Part shown: positions 21,092 through 21,129 of the stretch, in pieces
Numbering within the stretch: the stretch's first letter is position 1
Layout: each line of letters starts with the position of its first letter
The notes under the pieces: model-generated
Told to the model about the DNA's origin: nothing
Database searches by the model: none
The model's input: only the letters and a program-made list of their open reading frames with translations
Translations under genes and position numbers: made by a program
IMG/VR virus record: IMGVR_UViG_3300032020_000178
Coordinates: 1 to 21,129 of that record
DNA from: a virus
Strand: one strand, 5' to 3'
Length of the DNA stretch: 21,129 bases

Positions 21092-21129
21092 TACTACGAT
21101 GGGATAGATCGTCCAATGCAGTGGCGTAG

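Noticed and set aside
1-21129. CRISPR arrays, insertion sequences, a programmed frameshift in tail genes, or a retron/reverse transcriptase
   Set aside because: No regular repeat-spacer series, transposase, RT motif or slippery tail-assembly gene pair was seen.

Overview
The window looks like part of the genome of a double-stranded DNA bacteriophage, probably seen through metagenomic or environmental sequence. The diagnostic genes are a terminase pair, a portal, an acidic scaffold-like protein, a major capsid protein (MCP) and a small fibre with an S74-type C-terminus. Genes are tightly packed, with ATGA/GTGA/TAATG start-stop overlaps, mostly good Shine-Dalgarno (SD) sequences of the AGGAGG type, GC-rich codon use and TTGACA promoters. 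This points to an ordinary sigma-70-type bacterial host, but the host cannot be named from the sequence. No tail sheath, tail tube or tape-measure gene is visible, and a 1424-aa virion-type protein is present. A short-tailed (podovirus-like) particle is therefore the best guess. No replication, integrase, lysis-enzyme, tRNA or CRISPR feature was found.

Layout, right to left. A divergent intergenic region lies at about 20.1-20.59 kb. To its right, two small rightward genes with strong RBSs begin (20588-21063), preceded by a long RNA hairpin. To its left, a TTGACA promoter (20066-20094) drives a leftward set of five tiny overlapping genes (18900-20046): a zinc-ribbon protein, a ribbon-helix-helix-like regulator, two unknowns and a one-helix membrane peptide. 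This set ends at a UUCG-loop terminator. The main leftward morphogenesis cluster follows: terS, terL, portal, five small Ala/Gln/Pro-rich or unknown proteins, a 1424-aa candidate internal/ejection protein, a small HNH endonuclease, scaffold, MCP, a second HNH endonuclease, a lectin-fold virion protein, a putative decoration protein, the S74 fibre, a 56-aa overlapping gene, a 143-aa unknown, a C2H2-like zinc-finger protein, a conserved-looking 41-aa basic protein, a 432-aa virion protein with a carbohydrate-binding-type domain, and a partial gene running off the left edge.

One gene breaks the pattern. A plus-strand 91-aa membrane/secreted protein (11955-12230) with its own extended -10 promoter and perfect SD sits inside the minus-strand cluster, like a phage 'moron'.

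The most unusual signals are regulatory. Two similar promoter-plus-hairpin cassettes (7238-7310 and 18845-18911) place a terminator-like stem-loop at about +1 of the predicted transcript, ahead of the capsid and terminase operons. A third promoter is spaced so that the predicted first base is the A of the HNH start codon, implying a leaderless mRNA. A short peptide, GLQPLTL-x-x-VR, recurs at the C-termini of TerL and the 1424-aa protein with every codon of GLQPLTL different between copies.
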